Shown here: piece after piece, positions 34,620 through 43,918 of the stretch
How the letters are laid out: each line of letters begins with the position of its first letter
Position numbering within the stretch: position 1 is the first letter of the stretch
Source of the DNA: DSBN01 sp041686355
Lineage (GTDB): Bacteria > Spirochaetota > Spirochaetia > DSM-16054 > Sediminispirochaetaceae
NCBI GenBank assembly: GCA_041686355.1
Contig: JAWLDZ010000002.1
Coordinates: 1-64,000, forward strand
Direction: 5' to 3'
Length of the DNA: 64,000 nt
Notes under the pieces: generated by a model
Databases searched by the model: none
What the model saw: only the letters and a program-made list of their open reading frames with translations
What the model was told of the DNA's origin: nothing
Translations under genes and position numbers: made by a program

Positions 34620-35519
34620 CTATATGCTAGTATAGGATATCTGATAACGACCAATTATGTCAAAATTTAAACGACGATAAAGCTGTATTGCCGAGGGGTT
34701 ACTAGTCCTGACAAACAGTACTGCGTTTCTGTCGGATACCTGTATTTCTTCGATCAATCGGTGCATGAGCGCTCGGGCAACTCCATGTCCACGGTATTCG
34801 GGTGTGGTAAAGACTCCACCAATCTGGGTATGATTGATGCCAATAGCGTTGGTTCCTGCTTTCGCGATAGGAACTCCATTGAGACTTGCAAAAAGAACTT
34901 TTTGACTTTCTACGACTTTGCGAAAGTGAAGCATATATGCGGCAGAATTAAAGCGTTCCGGGTGTACCACTACCTCCTCATACTGGTATGCTTTTTCAAG
35001 TGGAAATATGTTCTTTATCTGTTTTTCAGTAAGGTAGTGTATTTGGATTTTCACTGGTATTGAAAGTGAAGCGAGGGGCCGCTGTTTTGGTCGAAGCATC
35101 AAATAATGGGAACGATAGGTATCTATTGCTTCGCGAAGATGGGGTTCGTACTGCCTCACGGTGCTCTCCATTCCTATCACGCAATAAATCCTACGAACGT
35201 AACGGTAGATCTGAGTGAGCAAAGGCAGCAACTGTTCTGCAGTTAGGGGGTTTCCTTCTTCATGAACAGGAATTACAAGTCCTTTAGAAGTGACCAGCAC
35301 CGCCGCACAGACCCTGGCTGTCTCGTAGGACTTTTGAGGTCCGTGGGAGTTCGACGGGACATCTTTCCCAATATACAGTGCCGCCTCACGGGGTGGCGGT
35401 AATTCCGGTCGGTTGTTGTTCAACAGCCGGGAGGTAAAATTAACACACACATATTCATGGGGCAGAATGAATCGGATGAGTTCGTAAAAATTATCCTGAG
35501 TGACCCGCTGCCATATCAC
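34620..35519 (-). CDS. GNAT-family acetyltransferase with unassigned N-terminal half
   Basis: The C-terminal 120 residues are a GNAT domain with the acetyl-CoA loop FTTPEYRGHGVARALM and FVRTSNPSAIQLYRRLNF. The N-terminal 170 residues carry no family I recognise. It starts with GTG 2 bases after the nagZ stop and stops 14 bases before glgA, so it is in an operon with both. A role in amino-sugar or cell-wall recycling is possible given NagZ, but the substrate is not deducible. Confidence 0.75.
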   Translation of the reverse strand: MIWQRVTQDNFYELIRFILPHEYVCVNFTSRLLNNNRPELPPPREAALYIGKDVPSNSHGPQKSYETARVCAAVLVTSKGLVIPVHEEGNPLTAEQLLPLLTQIYRYVRRIYCVIGMESTVRQYEPHLREAIDTYRSHYLMLRPKQRPLASLSIPVKIQIHYLTEKQIKNIFPLEKAYQYEEVVVHPERFNSAAYMLHFRKVVESQKVLFASLNGVPIAKAGTNAIGINHTQIGGVFTTPEYRGHGVARALMHRLIEEIQVSDRNAVLFVRTSNPSAIQLYRRLNFDIIGRYQISYTSI

Positions 35520-35521
35520 GG

Positions 35522-37249
35522 TTATTCCCTTTCTTCTCCATGCATAAAGATGGGTACTCTTCCAGTAGCAGAAATCATCCCCTTAAGTGCGGCAAAACCG
35601 GCGGTGAAGGAATCGCGCCCGGTGCCGTAAATAGCTAAGCCGGTATCTATCCAGGGAATAGTGCGCAAGTATACCGGAGTAAGGACCGATAGTACGATAA
35701 CCTTGGCTTCGACCCCTTCAAGGCTGCGAAGGACTTCGGCACTGTTTGGGTTTGCAAGGCAGTAAATAATGGTGTCGTAGCGGGAGGCACGCGCCTTCAA
35801 CTCTGAAATATGCTGCTCGTCGGCTATAAAGAAAGGCGAGTATGGAAAGTAGTATGTGTCGGCTTTCGGGTAATAGCTGCGCCCTACCGAGAGAAAAGTA
35901 TTCAGCTGGCCGGCCAGCAGAATTTTGTTATTCTCCCCGGATAAAGGAATATTGCCGTCATTGATAATGGAAACACTTCGCCCGGCTTGGTTAAAAAAGA
36001 ACTCCTGGCTGTCTTGCGAGGGAATGGAGGTGGGAATTGCCCCTGGGTCGGGATCCATAGGAACTGCTTCAGGACCCTTTAAATAGCGAAGCTTTGTCAA
36101 CAATACTCTACGTACGGAATCCTCAATCTGGGTTCTAAACTTAGGGTTTTCTTGTAATTCCTCGTACAAAAGGTTCCAAGTCTGCTGATACATATCAAAA
36201 TCATGGGAAATCATAATCATATCATTGCCGGCCTTCAAAGCCTGGAGACACGCATCCGCGATGCTGTTTCCGTTTTGAAGTGCCCCATGCATTCGCATAT
36301 CATCGGTAATTATTATTCCTTCAAACCCCATTTTATCGCGAACTAGTGTACGTAAAAAATAGGCTGAAAGTGAGGCTGGGGTGTTCTCATCGATGATTTT
36401 CGGAAAAGCGAGGTGGGCACTCATAAGTCCTGGTAATCCTTCTCGAAATAAAAAGCGATACGGTAACAGGTCTTCTGCCCAAAGAGTGTCAAAATCACTT
36501 TGAATAACCGGGAGCGTGCCGTGGGAGTCTTCGGTGGCCTTTCCATGTCCCGGAAAGTGTTTAGCTGTACATACGATTCCGCTGTCCTCCATGCCATGGT
36601 AATAGGCCACCCCGAGTTGGGCGGTAGTCAGAGGGTCTTCAGCGAATGCCCGTGGACCGATTACATGGGCATTTGCATCACCATATACATCGACGGTGGG
36701 AGCAAAGTTCATATTGATGCCCAAGCTTCTGAGTTCTTTACCAATGTATAGTCCTGTGTAGTAGGCATCGTAGGGTAGACCTGTGGCACCAATTGCAAGA
36801 TTTCCGGGAGTGATGGAGGTCTCTCCCTTAATATGGCGTACCCATCCCCCTTCCTGGTCGGTTGCAATAAACAGGGGTATCTGTAGCCTGCTTTCCAATG
36901 CGGCACTTTGTAGAGCACCAACGCTTTGGGCCAGTTCCTGCAGATTTTCTGCATTCCAACCAAAAATTTTAATCCCGCCGATATGCTTGTTCTTAATCCA
37001 GTCTAAAATTTCCGTAGATGGGGAACGACCAAAGTAACCTAATAGGAACACCTGCCCCAGGAGTTCCTCATCACTCATTGAAGCAAGCATCCGGTCGGCG
37101 TGCATTTTGAGGTTTTGTGTGCTGCTATCATTACCACCGGGGGATGAAAAAAAATGGGGAACCGACCACACCGGGTCGGCTCCGCTTATAAAAGTAAAAA
37201 AAATAATGGTTATAAAAAGATGTCTTATAAAAGATGCTATCTGCACCAT
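35522..37249 (-). CDS. Glycoside hydrolase family 3, NagZ-like beta-N-acetylglucosaminidase
   Basis: The 575-residue protein has a signal/anchor (hydrophobic 9-24) and a GH3 domain. KHFPGHGKATEDSHGTLPVI is the NagZ signature, whose His-Asp dyad acts as acid/base, and IITDDMRMHG holds the nucleophile Asp. It is longer than cytosolic NagZ (about 340), with a C-terminal alpha/beta domain (about 400-575). Export suggests it trims peptidoglycan sugars in the periplasm. It follows trxB by 22 bases and is followed by the GNAT gene. Confidence 0.85.
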   Translation of the reverse strand: MVQIASFIRHLFITIIFFTFISGADPVWSVPHFFSSPGGNDSSTQNLKMHADRMLASMSDEELLGQVFLLGYFGRSPSTEILDWIKNKHIGGIKIFGWNAENLQELAQSVGALQSAALESRLQIPLFIATDQEGGWVRHIKGETSITPGNLAIGATGLPYDAYYTGLYIGKELRSLGINMNFAPTVDVYGDANAHVIGPRAFAEDPLTTAQLGVAYYHGMEDSGIVCTAKHFPGHGKATEDSHGTLPVIQSDFDTLWAEDLLPYRFLFREGLPGLMSAHLAFPKIIDENTPASLSAYFLRTLVRDKMGFEGIIITDDMRMHGALQNGNSIADACLQALKAGNDMIMISHDFDMYQQTWNLLYEELQENPKFRTQIEDSVRRVLLTKLRYLKGPEAVPMDPDPGAIPTSIPSQDSQEFFFNQAGRSVSIINDGNIPLSGENNKILLAGQLNTFLSVGRSYYPKADTYYFPYSPFFIADEQHISELKARASRYDTIIYCLANPNSAEVLRSLEGVEAKVIVLSVLTPVYLRTIPWIDTGLAIYGTGRDSFTAGFAALKGMISATGRVPIFMHGEERE

Positions 37250-37271
37250 CTGCGCCTGCTAAAAAAGAAGT

Positions 37272-38207
37272 TTATTCGTATGCTTCCCCTTTTATAGCAT
37301 CGATTCGTTGGGACGCGCAATGGGTGGCTATTGCGCCTTCACCGGCGGCCACTACTAATTGCCGAAATGGTGATGAACGTACATCTCCAGCTGCGTACAA
37401 ACCAGGTTTTTCAGTTTCCATATTCTGATCGGTAACAATATAACCTGCTTCATCTTTCTTTACATCCGGTACAAGTGAAGTTTGAGGAATTGAACCTATA
37501 AATACAAAAACTGCATCCATCTCCTCTTCATAGGTTTCACCACTGGTGTTGTCTTCCAATACAACCCCTTCGACCTTCATTCCACCCTTAATCTCCCGAA
37601 TCTCGGTGTTATAACGAACCTCAATATTTGGATTTTTAATTACACGATCCGCCAAGGATCGCTGTGCTCGGAGTTTATCTCGACGATGAATCATGATGAC
37701 CTTATCGGTGAGGTTCGCCAGAAAACTGGCCTCGTCGCAAGCCGCATCGCCGCCGCCGACAACCAGCATTTTTTTATTCTTAAAAAAGGGTCCGTCACAG
37801 GTGGCACAGTAGGAGACACCTCGACCGGCAAACTCTTTTTCACCGGGAACATTGATTTTACGGTGTTGGGCACCTGTGGTAAGTATTACGGCATGGGTGG
37901 TGTATGTACCCTTGCTAGTTTCGATACTGTAGATTTCACCCTCCTTAGTAATAGATTTCGCTGTTCCTATAAGAAAATTTGCGCCAAAGTTCTTGGCTTG
38001 GTTCTCTAATAACATGGCAAATTCGGCGCCGTTAATTGGATCGGGAAATCCTGGGTAGTTCTCTAAATCTCCGATAATAAGGCACTGCCCGCCGGCGGCC
38101 ATCTCTTCAATTACCAGTACATCCAAATTGGCCCGGGCTGCATATTGGGCAGCACTAAGACCGGCAGCTCCACCGCCGATAATGATCAGATCCTTATCAA
38201 CTTGCAT
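37272..38207 (-). CDS. trxB: Thioredoxin reductase
   Basis: TrxB passes electrons from NADPH through FAD to thioredoxin. The 311-residue protein has the FAD loop GGGAAGLSAA (residues 11-20), the redox pair Cys134/Cys137 in SYCATCDGP, the NADPH loop VVGGGDAACDEA and the C-terminal GLYAAGDVR. AAGGAGGATACGA precedes the ATG. It is first in a minus-strand run with nagZ, GNAT and glgA. Confidence 0.95.
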   Translation of the reverse strand: MQVDKDLIIIGGGAAGLSAAQYAARANLDVLVIEEMAAGGQCLIIGDLENYPGFPDPINGAEFAMLLENQAKNFGANFLIGTAKSITKEGEIYSIETSKGTYTTHAVILTTGAQHRKINVPGEKEFAGRGVSYCATCDGPFFKNKKMLVVGGGDAACDEASFLANLTDKVIMIHRRDKLRAQRSLADRVIKNPNIEVRYNTEIREIKGGMKVEGVVLEDNTSGETYEEEMDAVFVFIGSIPQTSLVPDVKKDEAGYIVTDQNMETEKPGLYAAGDVRSSPFRQLVVAAGEGAIATHCASQRIDAIKGEAYE

Positions 38208-38261
38208 TCGTATCCTCCTTAGAATAGTGACGACATTGTAATAAATCTTCAGTGTTATCCT

Positions 38262-38290
38262 AATATAAGAAAACTTTTATTTAGAATCAA
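38262..38290 (-). promoter_or_regulatory. Sigma-70 promoter of the trxB operon
   Basis: On the minus strand TTGATT (38290-38285) and TATATT (38267-38262) are 17 bases apart. Transcription would start about 50 bases before the trxB ATG. Confidence 0.6.
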
Positions 38291-38360
38291 GCCTTATCTT
38301 TAGTACAAAGTAATACCTTAAGGAACAGCTTAGAACAATCGATCGAATTAACAGTTTTAT

Positions 38361-38387
38361 TAAACTCTCAATAATTGAGGCCGATGA
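38361..38387 (+). promoter_or_regulatory. Sigma-28 (FliA) promoter of the flgN-flgK operon
   Basis: TAAACTCT (38361-38368), 11 bases, then GCCGATGA (38380-38387) match the flagellar sigma consensus TAAAGTTT-N11-GCCGATAA closely. It lies 21 bases before the flgN start, with CAGGAGT as ribosome site. Confidence 0.8.
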
Positions 38388-38408
38388 TAGAAACAGGAGT
38401 ATATAAGA

Positions 38409-38900
38409 ATGAAAACGGCGGTACATCTATCACACATTTTGCAGCAGGAAGTCGATGGTTTTACATCTGCCATCGAACGGGCTGAGACCATTCGCTCCAG
38501 TATTTTTCGTCATGATTGGAAACAACTAACAGAGTCACTGGAGAAGATGGAGAAGCTTTCGGGATATTTGACGGCTCTTGAAAAAGAGAGGATGCATGTA
38601 TTTGAAAAACTTCGGAATGAAGTGAAAGCAGGGCCTACGGACGGTTTTTACACCGTAGTGGTGCAACTGCCGAAGGATGAGCAAGATCAGGTGTCCGAGC
38701 TGTTTAGAAAACTGAAAAGTCAGGTTTTGCAGCTACAGGGAGTAGTATGGTCGATAGATGCATATACTCGCAGTATTTCAACTACCATCTATGATATTCT
38801 CCAGGAAATCTTTCCGCATAAGCGGGGAACAATGTATTCAAAATCGGGTAAAAAATGCAGTACCGATAATGATCCGTTGGTAGTAAACCACCAGCTCTAA
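38409..38900 (+). CDS. FlgN-like flagellar chaperone
   Basis: FlgN binds FlgK and FlgL before export. The 163-residue helical protein, with the heptad-like start LSHILQQEVDGFTSAIERAE and a second long helix, sits directly before flgK, where FlgN is usual. Sequence similarity to FlgN is weak, so the call rests on position, length and helical make-up. It follows a sigma-28 promoter. Confidence 0.65.
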   Translation: MKTAVHLSHILQQEVDGFTSAIERAETIRSSIFRHDWKQLTESLEKMEKLSGYLTALEKERMHVFEKLRNEVKAGPTDGFYTVVVQLPKDEQDQVSELFRKLKSQVLQLQGVVWSIDAYTRSISTTIYDILQEIFPHKRGTMYSKSGKKCSTDNDPLVVNHQL

Positions 38901-38918
38901 GCGGTAAGGAGGTACCGA

Positions 38919-40796
38919 ATGAATTCAACTTTTGCGGGAATTGAAATGGGTAAGCGAAGTCTCGTTACTCATACTACAGCAATGACTACCGTCGGGCACA
39001 ACCTCGGAAACGCCGCGAAGGACGGTTATAGCCGGCAGCGTGTAGAAATGAAAGCATTTGACCCGATTTATATGCCTGGATTAAACCGGGAGGAAACCGC
39101 CGGACAATTGGGCCAAGGAGTTACTGCCGATAAAATCGAAAGAATTCACGATAAAATTCTGGAAGGCCGGATTGTCAAGCAGGCCAACGGTGAGGGATAT
39201 TGGAAAACGCGTGATAAATATGTACTGATGATGGAGCAGGTCTATAACGAACCGGGAGATATTTCGGTGAGGGCTCAGATGGACCAGTTCTGGGATTCAT
39301 GGCAGGAGCTTTCCATGTATCCGGAACAGACTTCCGCACGCCACTCCGTTTTGGAACGCGGCAAAAGCTTAATTGAAGGAATCCATCGCAGGTATGAGGG
39401 GCTAAGTGAAATCCGCGAGATGCTGGAACAGGAGGTGCAGGGTACCGTTCAGCGAATCAATTCCACCCTCGCTGAAGTATCTGAAATAAACGAGCAAATT
39501 GTAAAAATAGAAGCGATGGGGGATAACCCGAACGACCTGCTCGATCAAAGAGACCGGCTTGTAAACAGACTCTCATCGCTGGTGGATATATCAGTAAGTG
39601 GGCGCGATCCGGATGAGTTTACCATTCATAGCGGCGGTATGCACCTGCTGCAGGGTCGAGTTGCGAATTATTTGTCCGCCGAACCAAATACACAGAACGA
39701 AGGGTATTCTGATGTGGTGTGGCGTGAGAGCGGGGAGGAGTTCCTCCCTCGTGGTGGTGAGCTGGCAGGATATCTTGAACTGCGGGATGATGATGTTCGA
39801 GAGGAAATTCAAGGTCTCGACATGATGACCATCAATTTTACCGATATGGTGAATAGTATACATCGTGATGCTTACGGCAAGAACGGAAAGACCGGTCAGG
39901 ATTTTTTTACTGAATGGCCCTTTGTAAACAATGTATCGGGAAATTACGATAGAAGCGGGGATGGCGAGTTCGACTCCACCTATCTGTTTCGTATTACCGG
40001 CAGCAATAGTTTAGACCCTCAGCAGCAGATCGGTTTGGAAGGCACAATCTCATTGTCCGGACCTCAAGGGAACGTTGAAATTGACTATAACTCAACCGAT
40101 ACGGTCGAGGAGCTCGTGAGCCGCATAAATACCTCCGGATCTGAAGTAGTTGCTCGCTTAGATAGAAACGGGCGGCTCGACTTAAAGGCTTCCCCGGCAG
40201 CGGAAGTGGAAAATCCCGACTTTGTTATACGGCATATAGAAGATTCCGGGCAGTTCCTCGCCGGGTATTCCGGTGTCTTAACTGAAACTGGTGATGCCGG
40301 AGCTTATGATTGGGAACAGGCAGATGCGGTAACCGCACTTCGTGGAGAGGGGGTTGATTATTCGGTTGCCCCGCTCTCACACCCCGCCGGCTGGACCGAG
40401 CTTAATCCGGCAATTGCGAATGATCCAGACAGTATCGCAGCAGGCTTTGGAAAAAATGGAGAGGTTGCAGATTCCGGTAGTGGAGATGCCGCTTTAGCCA
40501 TTGCCCAGCTTCGGAACGGGGATGTGATGGTTGGCAAGTACAGGGGTTTCAACGATTATTTTTCACAAGCAGTTACTAAGGTCGGCTTGAAGGGTGAAGC
40601 TGCCGATCGAGCTTATGAAACGGAACAAGAGATAATGCAGGAGTTGAAGGGGATGAAAGACTCCATCTCTGGAGTAAACATTGATGAAGAACTTTCGCAG
40701 ATGATAAAATTTCAGCACGGTTATGCGGCGGCTTCTAAATACATCTCGCAGGTAAACCAGATGCTGGATACTATCATTAACCGGATGGGAGTATAA
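38919..40796 (+). CDS. flgK: Flagellar hook-associated protein 1 FlgK
   Basis: FlgK joins hook and filament. The 625-residue protein has the N-terminal flagellar rod/hook helix (GKRSLVTHTTAMTTVGHNL, then NAAKDGYSRQRVEM) and a C-terminal helix with IKFQHGYAAASKYISQVNQM, the paired D0 helices of axial proteins. A long variable region in between is usual. GGAGG lies 8 bases before the ATG, and flgL follows after 4 bases. Confidence 0.93.
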   Translation: MNSTFAGIEMGKRSLVTHTTAMTTVGHNLGNAAKDGYSRQRVEMKAFDPIYMPGLNREETAGQLGQGVTADKIERIHDKILEGRIVKQANGEGYWKTRDKYVLMMEQVYNEPGDISVRAQMDQFWDSWQELSMYPEQTSARHSVLERGKSLIEGIHRRYEGLSEIREMLEQEVQGTVQRINSTLAEVSEINEQIVKIEAMGDNPNDLLDQRDRLVNRLSSLVDISVSGRDPDEFTIHSGGMHLLQGRVANYLSAEPNTQNEGYSDVVWRESGEEFLPRGGELAGYLELRDDDVREEIQGLDMMTINFTDMVNSIHRDAYGKNGKTGQDFFTEWPFVNNVSGNYDRSGDGEFDSTYLFRITGSNSLDPQQQIGLEGTISLSGPQGNVEIDYNSTDTVEELVSRINTSGSEVVARLDRNGRLDLKASPAAEVENPDFVIRHIEDSGQFLAGYSGVLTETGDAGAYDWEQADAVTALRGEGVDYSVAPLSHPAGWTELNPAIANDPDSIAAGFGKNGEVADSGSGDAALAIAQLRNGDVMVGKYRGFNDYFSQAVTKVGLKGEAADRAYETEQEIMQELKGMKDSISGVNIDEELSQMIKFQHGYAAASKYISQVNQMLDTIINRMGV

Positions 40797-40800
40797 TTAG

Positions 40801-42045
40801 ATGGAACGAATTAGCAGCAATATGAGTATTAACGACATGCAGTATCAGCTTAATAAGCGTAATCAAAACTTGTATGATCTAAACAACCAAATGTCAACCC
40901 AAAGTAGGGTGAATAATTTGCGGGATGACCCATTAGCTGCAGGGCACTCCACTAGGTATTTGTCACGGATAACCCATCTTGAACGGTATGCAAAAAATGC
41001 AGAACGGATTAAGAGTGAGCACCGGGTAGCCGAAGGGTACATGAAAAGCGCTAACAGCATTTTACACCGCGTGCGAGAATTAGCTGTACAGGGTGCCAAC
41101 GACACATATACTAAATCCGACAAACAGGCGATGGGGCAGGAGATCAATCAACTGCTGAACGAATTAATTGAGATAGGTAATGCCAGAAACGCAGATGGTA
41201 CGACCATGTTCGGCGGAGACAAAACCTCAACCAATCCCTATCGGGTACTGCGAGGTACCATACCGGAAGCGGGGGGGCAGGTAGTTACTAATGTAGAATA
41301 TAGGGGTTCAATTAAACCTTCGGTGGTAGAAATTGGACAGGGAAATTATATGAAAAAGCATTTTCCGGGAAATGAGGTACTTTGGGCTGAACAGCAGCAG
41401 GTATTTTCCGGTGTAAATGCTCAGAACTATGTGGTGGATACTGATACTTCAATTCAAATAGACGGCGAGGAAATTGGATTAAATGCTGGTGATAATATCC
41501 ATAACATCATTGCCAAAATTAACGATTCAAAGGCCCAAGTAAAAGCGAGCCTTGATCCGGTCAATAACTCCCTTGCGTTAACAACCACATCGCCCCATCA
41601 GTTATACCTACAGGATGCAGGCGAAGGCACTGTATTACAAGATCTGGGAGTAATCACCGATATCGGAAAACCTCCATTTAATATAGCCTCGGATGCAAAC
41701 TCTTCCGGCGGGTCCCTGTTTGATATGGTTATCCACCTTCGCGATAGACTCTATGCGGGGGACACAATTGATATAGGGGGATCTGCCCTCAAGGGTATCG
41801 ACCTGGCACAGGACAAACTGCTGTCGAGTATGTCGGAGCTTGGAGCACAGGACGAAAGAATGCAGGTAGCCCTGCGTAGAATTGAACATGAGATTCCGGA
41901 ACTGCAGGAACAGAACTCAAAAGAGGTTGACCTTGATTTTACCAAAGCAATTACGGATTTGAAAGAACTCGAACAGGCACATAAAGCAGCTTTGGGAGCT
42001 GCAGGCCGCATTATGCAGCCTACGCTGCTGGATTTTCTTAGATAA
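40801..42045 (+). CDS. flgL: Flagellar hook-associated protein 3 FlgL
   Basis: FlgL forms the second junction ring below the filament. The 414-residue protein begins MERISSNMSINDMQYQLNKR, related to flagellin N-termini, and ends in a coiled helical region. LHRVRELAVQGANDTY in the D1 part is a flagellin-like motif. It lies between flgK and fliW in one operon. Confidence 0.9.
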   Translation: MERISSNMSINDMQYQLNKRNQNLYDLNNQMSTQSRVNNLRDDPLAAGHSTRYLSRITHLERYAKNAERIKSEHRVAEGYMKSANSILHRVRELAVQGANDTYTKSDKQAMGQEINQLLNELIEIGNARNADGTTMFGGDKTSTNPYRVLRGTIPEAGGQVVTNVEYRGSIKPSVVEIGQGNYMKKHFPGNEVLWAEQQQVFSGVNAQNYVVDTDTSIQIDGEEIGLNAGDNIHNIIAKINDSKAQVKASLDPVNNSLALTTTSPHQLYLQDAGEGTVLQDLGVITDIGKPPFNIASDANSSGGSLFDMVIHLRDRLYAGDTIDIGGSALKGIDLAQDKLLSSMSELGAQDERMQVALRRIEHEIPELQEQNSKEVDLDFTKAITDLKELEQAHKAALGAAGRIMQPTLLDFLR

Positions 42046-42078
42046 GTAGGATTAGACAAGAAGGATAGGTGAAGAAAT

Positions 42079-42534
42079 ATGAAGGTTAATACAAAGCCCT
42101 ACGGACTAATAGATGTAGATGATCGACAGAAGATCCATTTCCCCTACGGCCTGCTTGGGTTTGAAAATCTGAAGAATTTTGTTCTTTTGGATGCTCTGCA
42201 GCAGCCGTTTTATTGGCTCCAATCCATGGAAGTACAGGAAATCGCATTTGTACTTATCGATCCAACTATTTTCCGTCCCGATTATTCTCCGGATGCATCG
42301 TCTACAGACCTCGAAGCAATACAACTTACACCGAGATCCAAAGAAAACATGCTGGTTTTGACTATAGTTACTATACCGGACGAGCAGCGTGAGATGACGG
42401 CCAACCTTCAAGGTCCGCTGATAATTAACAGAGATTTGCATATTGGCCGGCAATGTATAACAGAAAATGAAAACTGGAAAACACGGCATAAAATAATAGA
42501 TGAGTTGTCACAAGTAAGGAACTCGGCATGTTGA
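42079..42534 (+). CDS. fliW: Flagellar assembly factor FliW
   Basis: FliW binds flagellin and also CsrA, so that free flagellin relieves CsrA repression. The 151-residue protein has the family patterns IHFPYGLLGFENLKNFVL, PFYWLQSMEVQEIAFVLIDP and the C-terminal NLQGPLIINRDLHIGRQ. Its stop overlaps csrA by 7 bases, typical of fliW-csrA pairs. Confidence 0.94.
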   Translation: MKVNTKPYGLIDVDDRQKIHFPYGLLGFENLKNFVLLDALQQPFYWLQSMEVQEIAFVLIDPTIFRPDYSPDASSTDLEAIQLTPRSKENMLVLTIVTIPDEQREMTANLQGPLIINRDLHIGRQCITENENWKTRHKIIDELSQVRNSAC

Positions 42535-42803
42535 TACTCTCCCGCAAAAAAGATGAAAGTATAATGATTGGTGACCAGATTGAAATCTCAGTGGTAGATA
42601 TTAAGGGTGACCAAATAAAACTTGGTATAAAAGCCCCTCGCAATATAAAAGTATACAGGCAGGAAGTGTTTACTGCAATTCAGCAAGAGAACCAGGCGGC
42701 GGCTAAAACCGGCACCCAACTGCCGGAAATCGATCTGCTTTCACAGGCGGGTGATCGGAAAACTGTCCCAAATAAGACCTCTTCAGAAAACACGAAAGAA
42801 TAA
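42528..42803 (+). CDS. csrA: Carbon storage regulator CsrA
   Basis: CsrA is an RNA-binding dimer that blocks translation at GGA sites. The N-terminal 60 residues MLILSRKKDESIMIGDQIE and IKGDQIKLGIKAP, followed by VYRQEVF, are standard. The total of 91 residues is longer than the usual 60-75; the last 30 residues are a polar tail. It overlaps fliW and probably acts on the two flagellin leaders nearby. Confidence 0.95.
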   Translation: MLILSRKKDESIMIGDQIEISVVDIKGDQIKLGIKAPRNIKVYRQEVFTAIQQENQAAAKTGTQLPEIDLLSQAGDRKTVPNKTSSENTKE

Positions 42804-42805
42804 AT

Positions 42806-43918
42806 CTAGTCTTTAAGCTGTGTATAAAGCTTGTCAAACTCCTTCTGAATTTTCACATATACATCAACTAATTTAGGATCAAAGTGGGTGGTCCTCTGTT
42901 CGGTTATAATCAAAGTTGCCTTTTTGTGATTAAAAGATGGTTTGTAGCTTCGTTGCATGCGTAGCGCATCATATACGTCTGCAATAGCAACAATACGGGA
43001 TGAAAGGGGAATCATATCGCCGGCTATGCTGTAGGGATACCCAGTACCGTCCCAATGTTCATGATGAAAAAGTGCGATTTCTCTGGCCATTGAATGGGGA
43101 TAGGTACTCATGATATAGGCACCGTTAATGGTATGTTCCTGCATTATTTCCCATTCACGTTCATCTAAAGGTCCCTCTTTATTTAGAATATCGTCAGGTG
43201 TACCTATTTTTCCAACATCATGCATTTGGGCCAAGAACTGAATATTGTGTATAAACTCAGGACCTATATCGGAATTGATTTCCTGGTCAAATAGGTACTG
43301 TGCCATAAGCCTTGAGTATTCACCAACTCTCTGAATATGGTTTCCGGTGTCGTTATCCTTGAGTTTAGAGGCTTCCAGCAGGCTGAGGAAGGTGTTATGA
43401 AGCAGCTCTTTTTGTTCCTTAGTCACATTGTCAAAAAAGGCCTGATATACTGTCGGTACAGAGGAAGATTCGGTAAATATCGGTATAATGTTGACATTAA
43501 AAAGCTGGTCGAGCCGACTGCGGTGTATCGCTTGTAAGCGGCCTCGATAACTGAAGTTTTCCGCATCACTCTGGAGGGATGTAATAATCTTGGTAATCTG
43601 TTCAGGGTTTAGGTCATGTGGAAAATCTTGGCTCAGGCTTCTTGGGAACTGTCTGTCGGAGTCTTTGAAAAGTTGGGAGTAGGGAGAGTTTTGCTTAAGA
43701 ATATATAAATTCGCTGTTAACAGTAAAGAGGGAAAAGTGTAAGTATCCATTGCCTCCTGAAGATGTTGAATCTTTGGGTGCGAAAGGAACTTCTCCGCTT
43801 CTAGAGCTTCAATATCAAGCGCCTTATGATTTGTTATTGCGGTTTCAGCACTCTCGAGCTCCTCAAGGGATTCTAATTCTTCAATATCTTCCATATAGGA
43901 GTCAGTATTATTGTTCAT
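42806..43918 (-). CDS. HD-GYP domain phosphodiesterase
   Basis: HD-GYP enzymes hydrolyse cyclic di-GMP. The C-terminal half shows HDVGKIGTPDDILNK, EHTINGAYIM, HHEHWDGTGYP and SSRIVAIADVYDAL, the family signatures with the GYP loop. Residues 1-170 carry no recognised sensor. I start at the Met at 43918 (MNNNTDSYMEDIEELES); the frame is open to 44050 but that would lie inside tsaB. It overlaps tsaB by 11 bases and is convergent with csrA. Confidence 0.85.
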   Translation of the reverse strand: MNNNTDSYMEDIEELESLEELESAETAITNHKALDIEALEAEKFLSHPKIQHLQEAMDTYTFPSLLLTANLYILKQNSPYSQLFKDSDRQFPRSLSQDFPHDLNPEQITKIITSLQSDAENFSYRGRLQAIHRSRLDQLFNVNIIPIFTESSSVPTVYQAFFDNVTKEQKELLHNTFLSLLEASKLKDNDTGNHIQRVGEYSRLMAQYLFDQEINSDIGPEFIHNIQFLAQMHDVGKIGTPDDILNKEGPLDEREWEIMQEHTINGAYIMSTYPHSMAREIALFHHEHWDGTGYPYSIAGDMIPLSSRIVAIADVYDALRMQRSYKPSFNHKKATLIITEQRTTHFDPKLVDVYVKIQKEFDKLYTQLKD

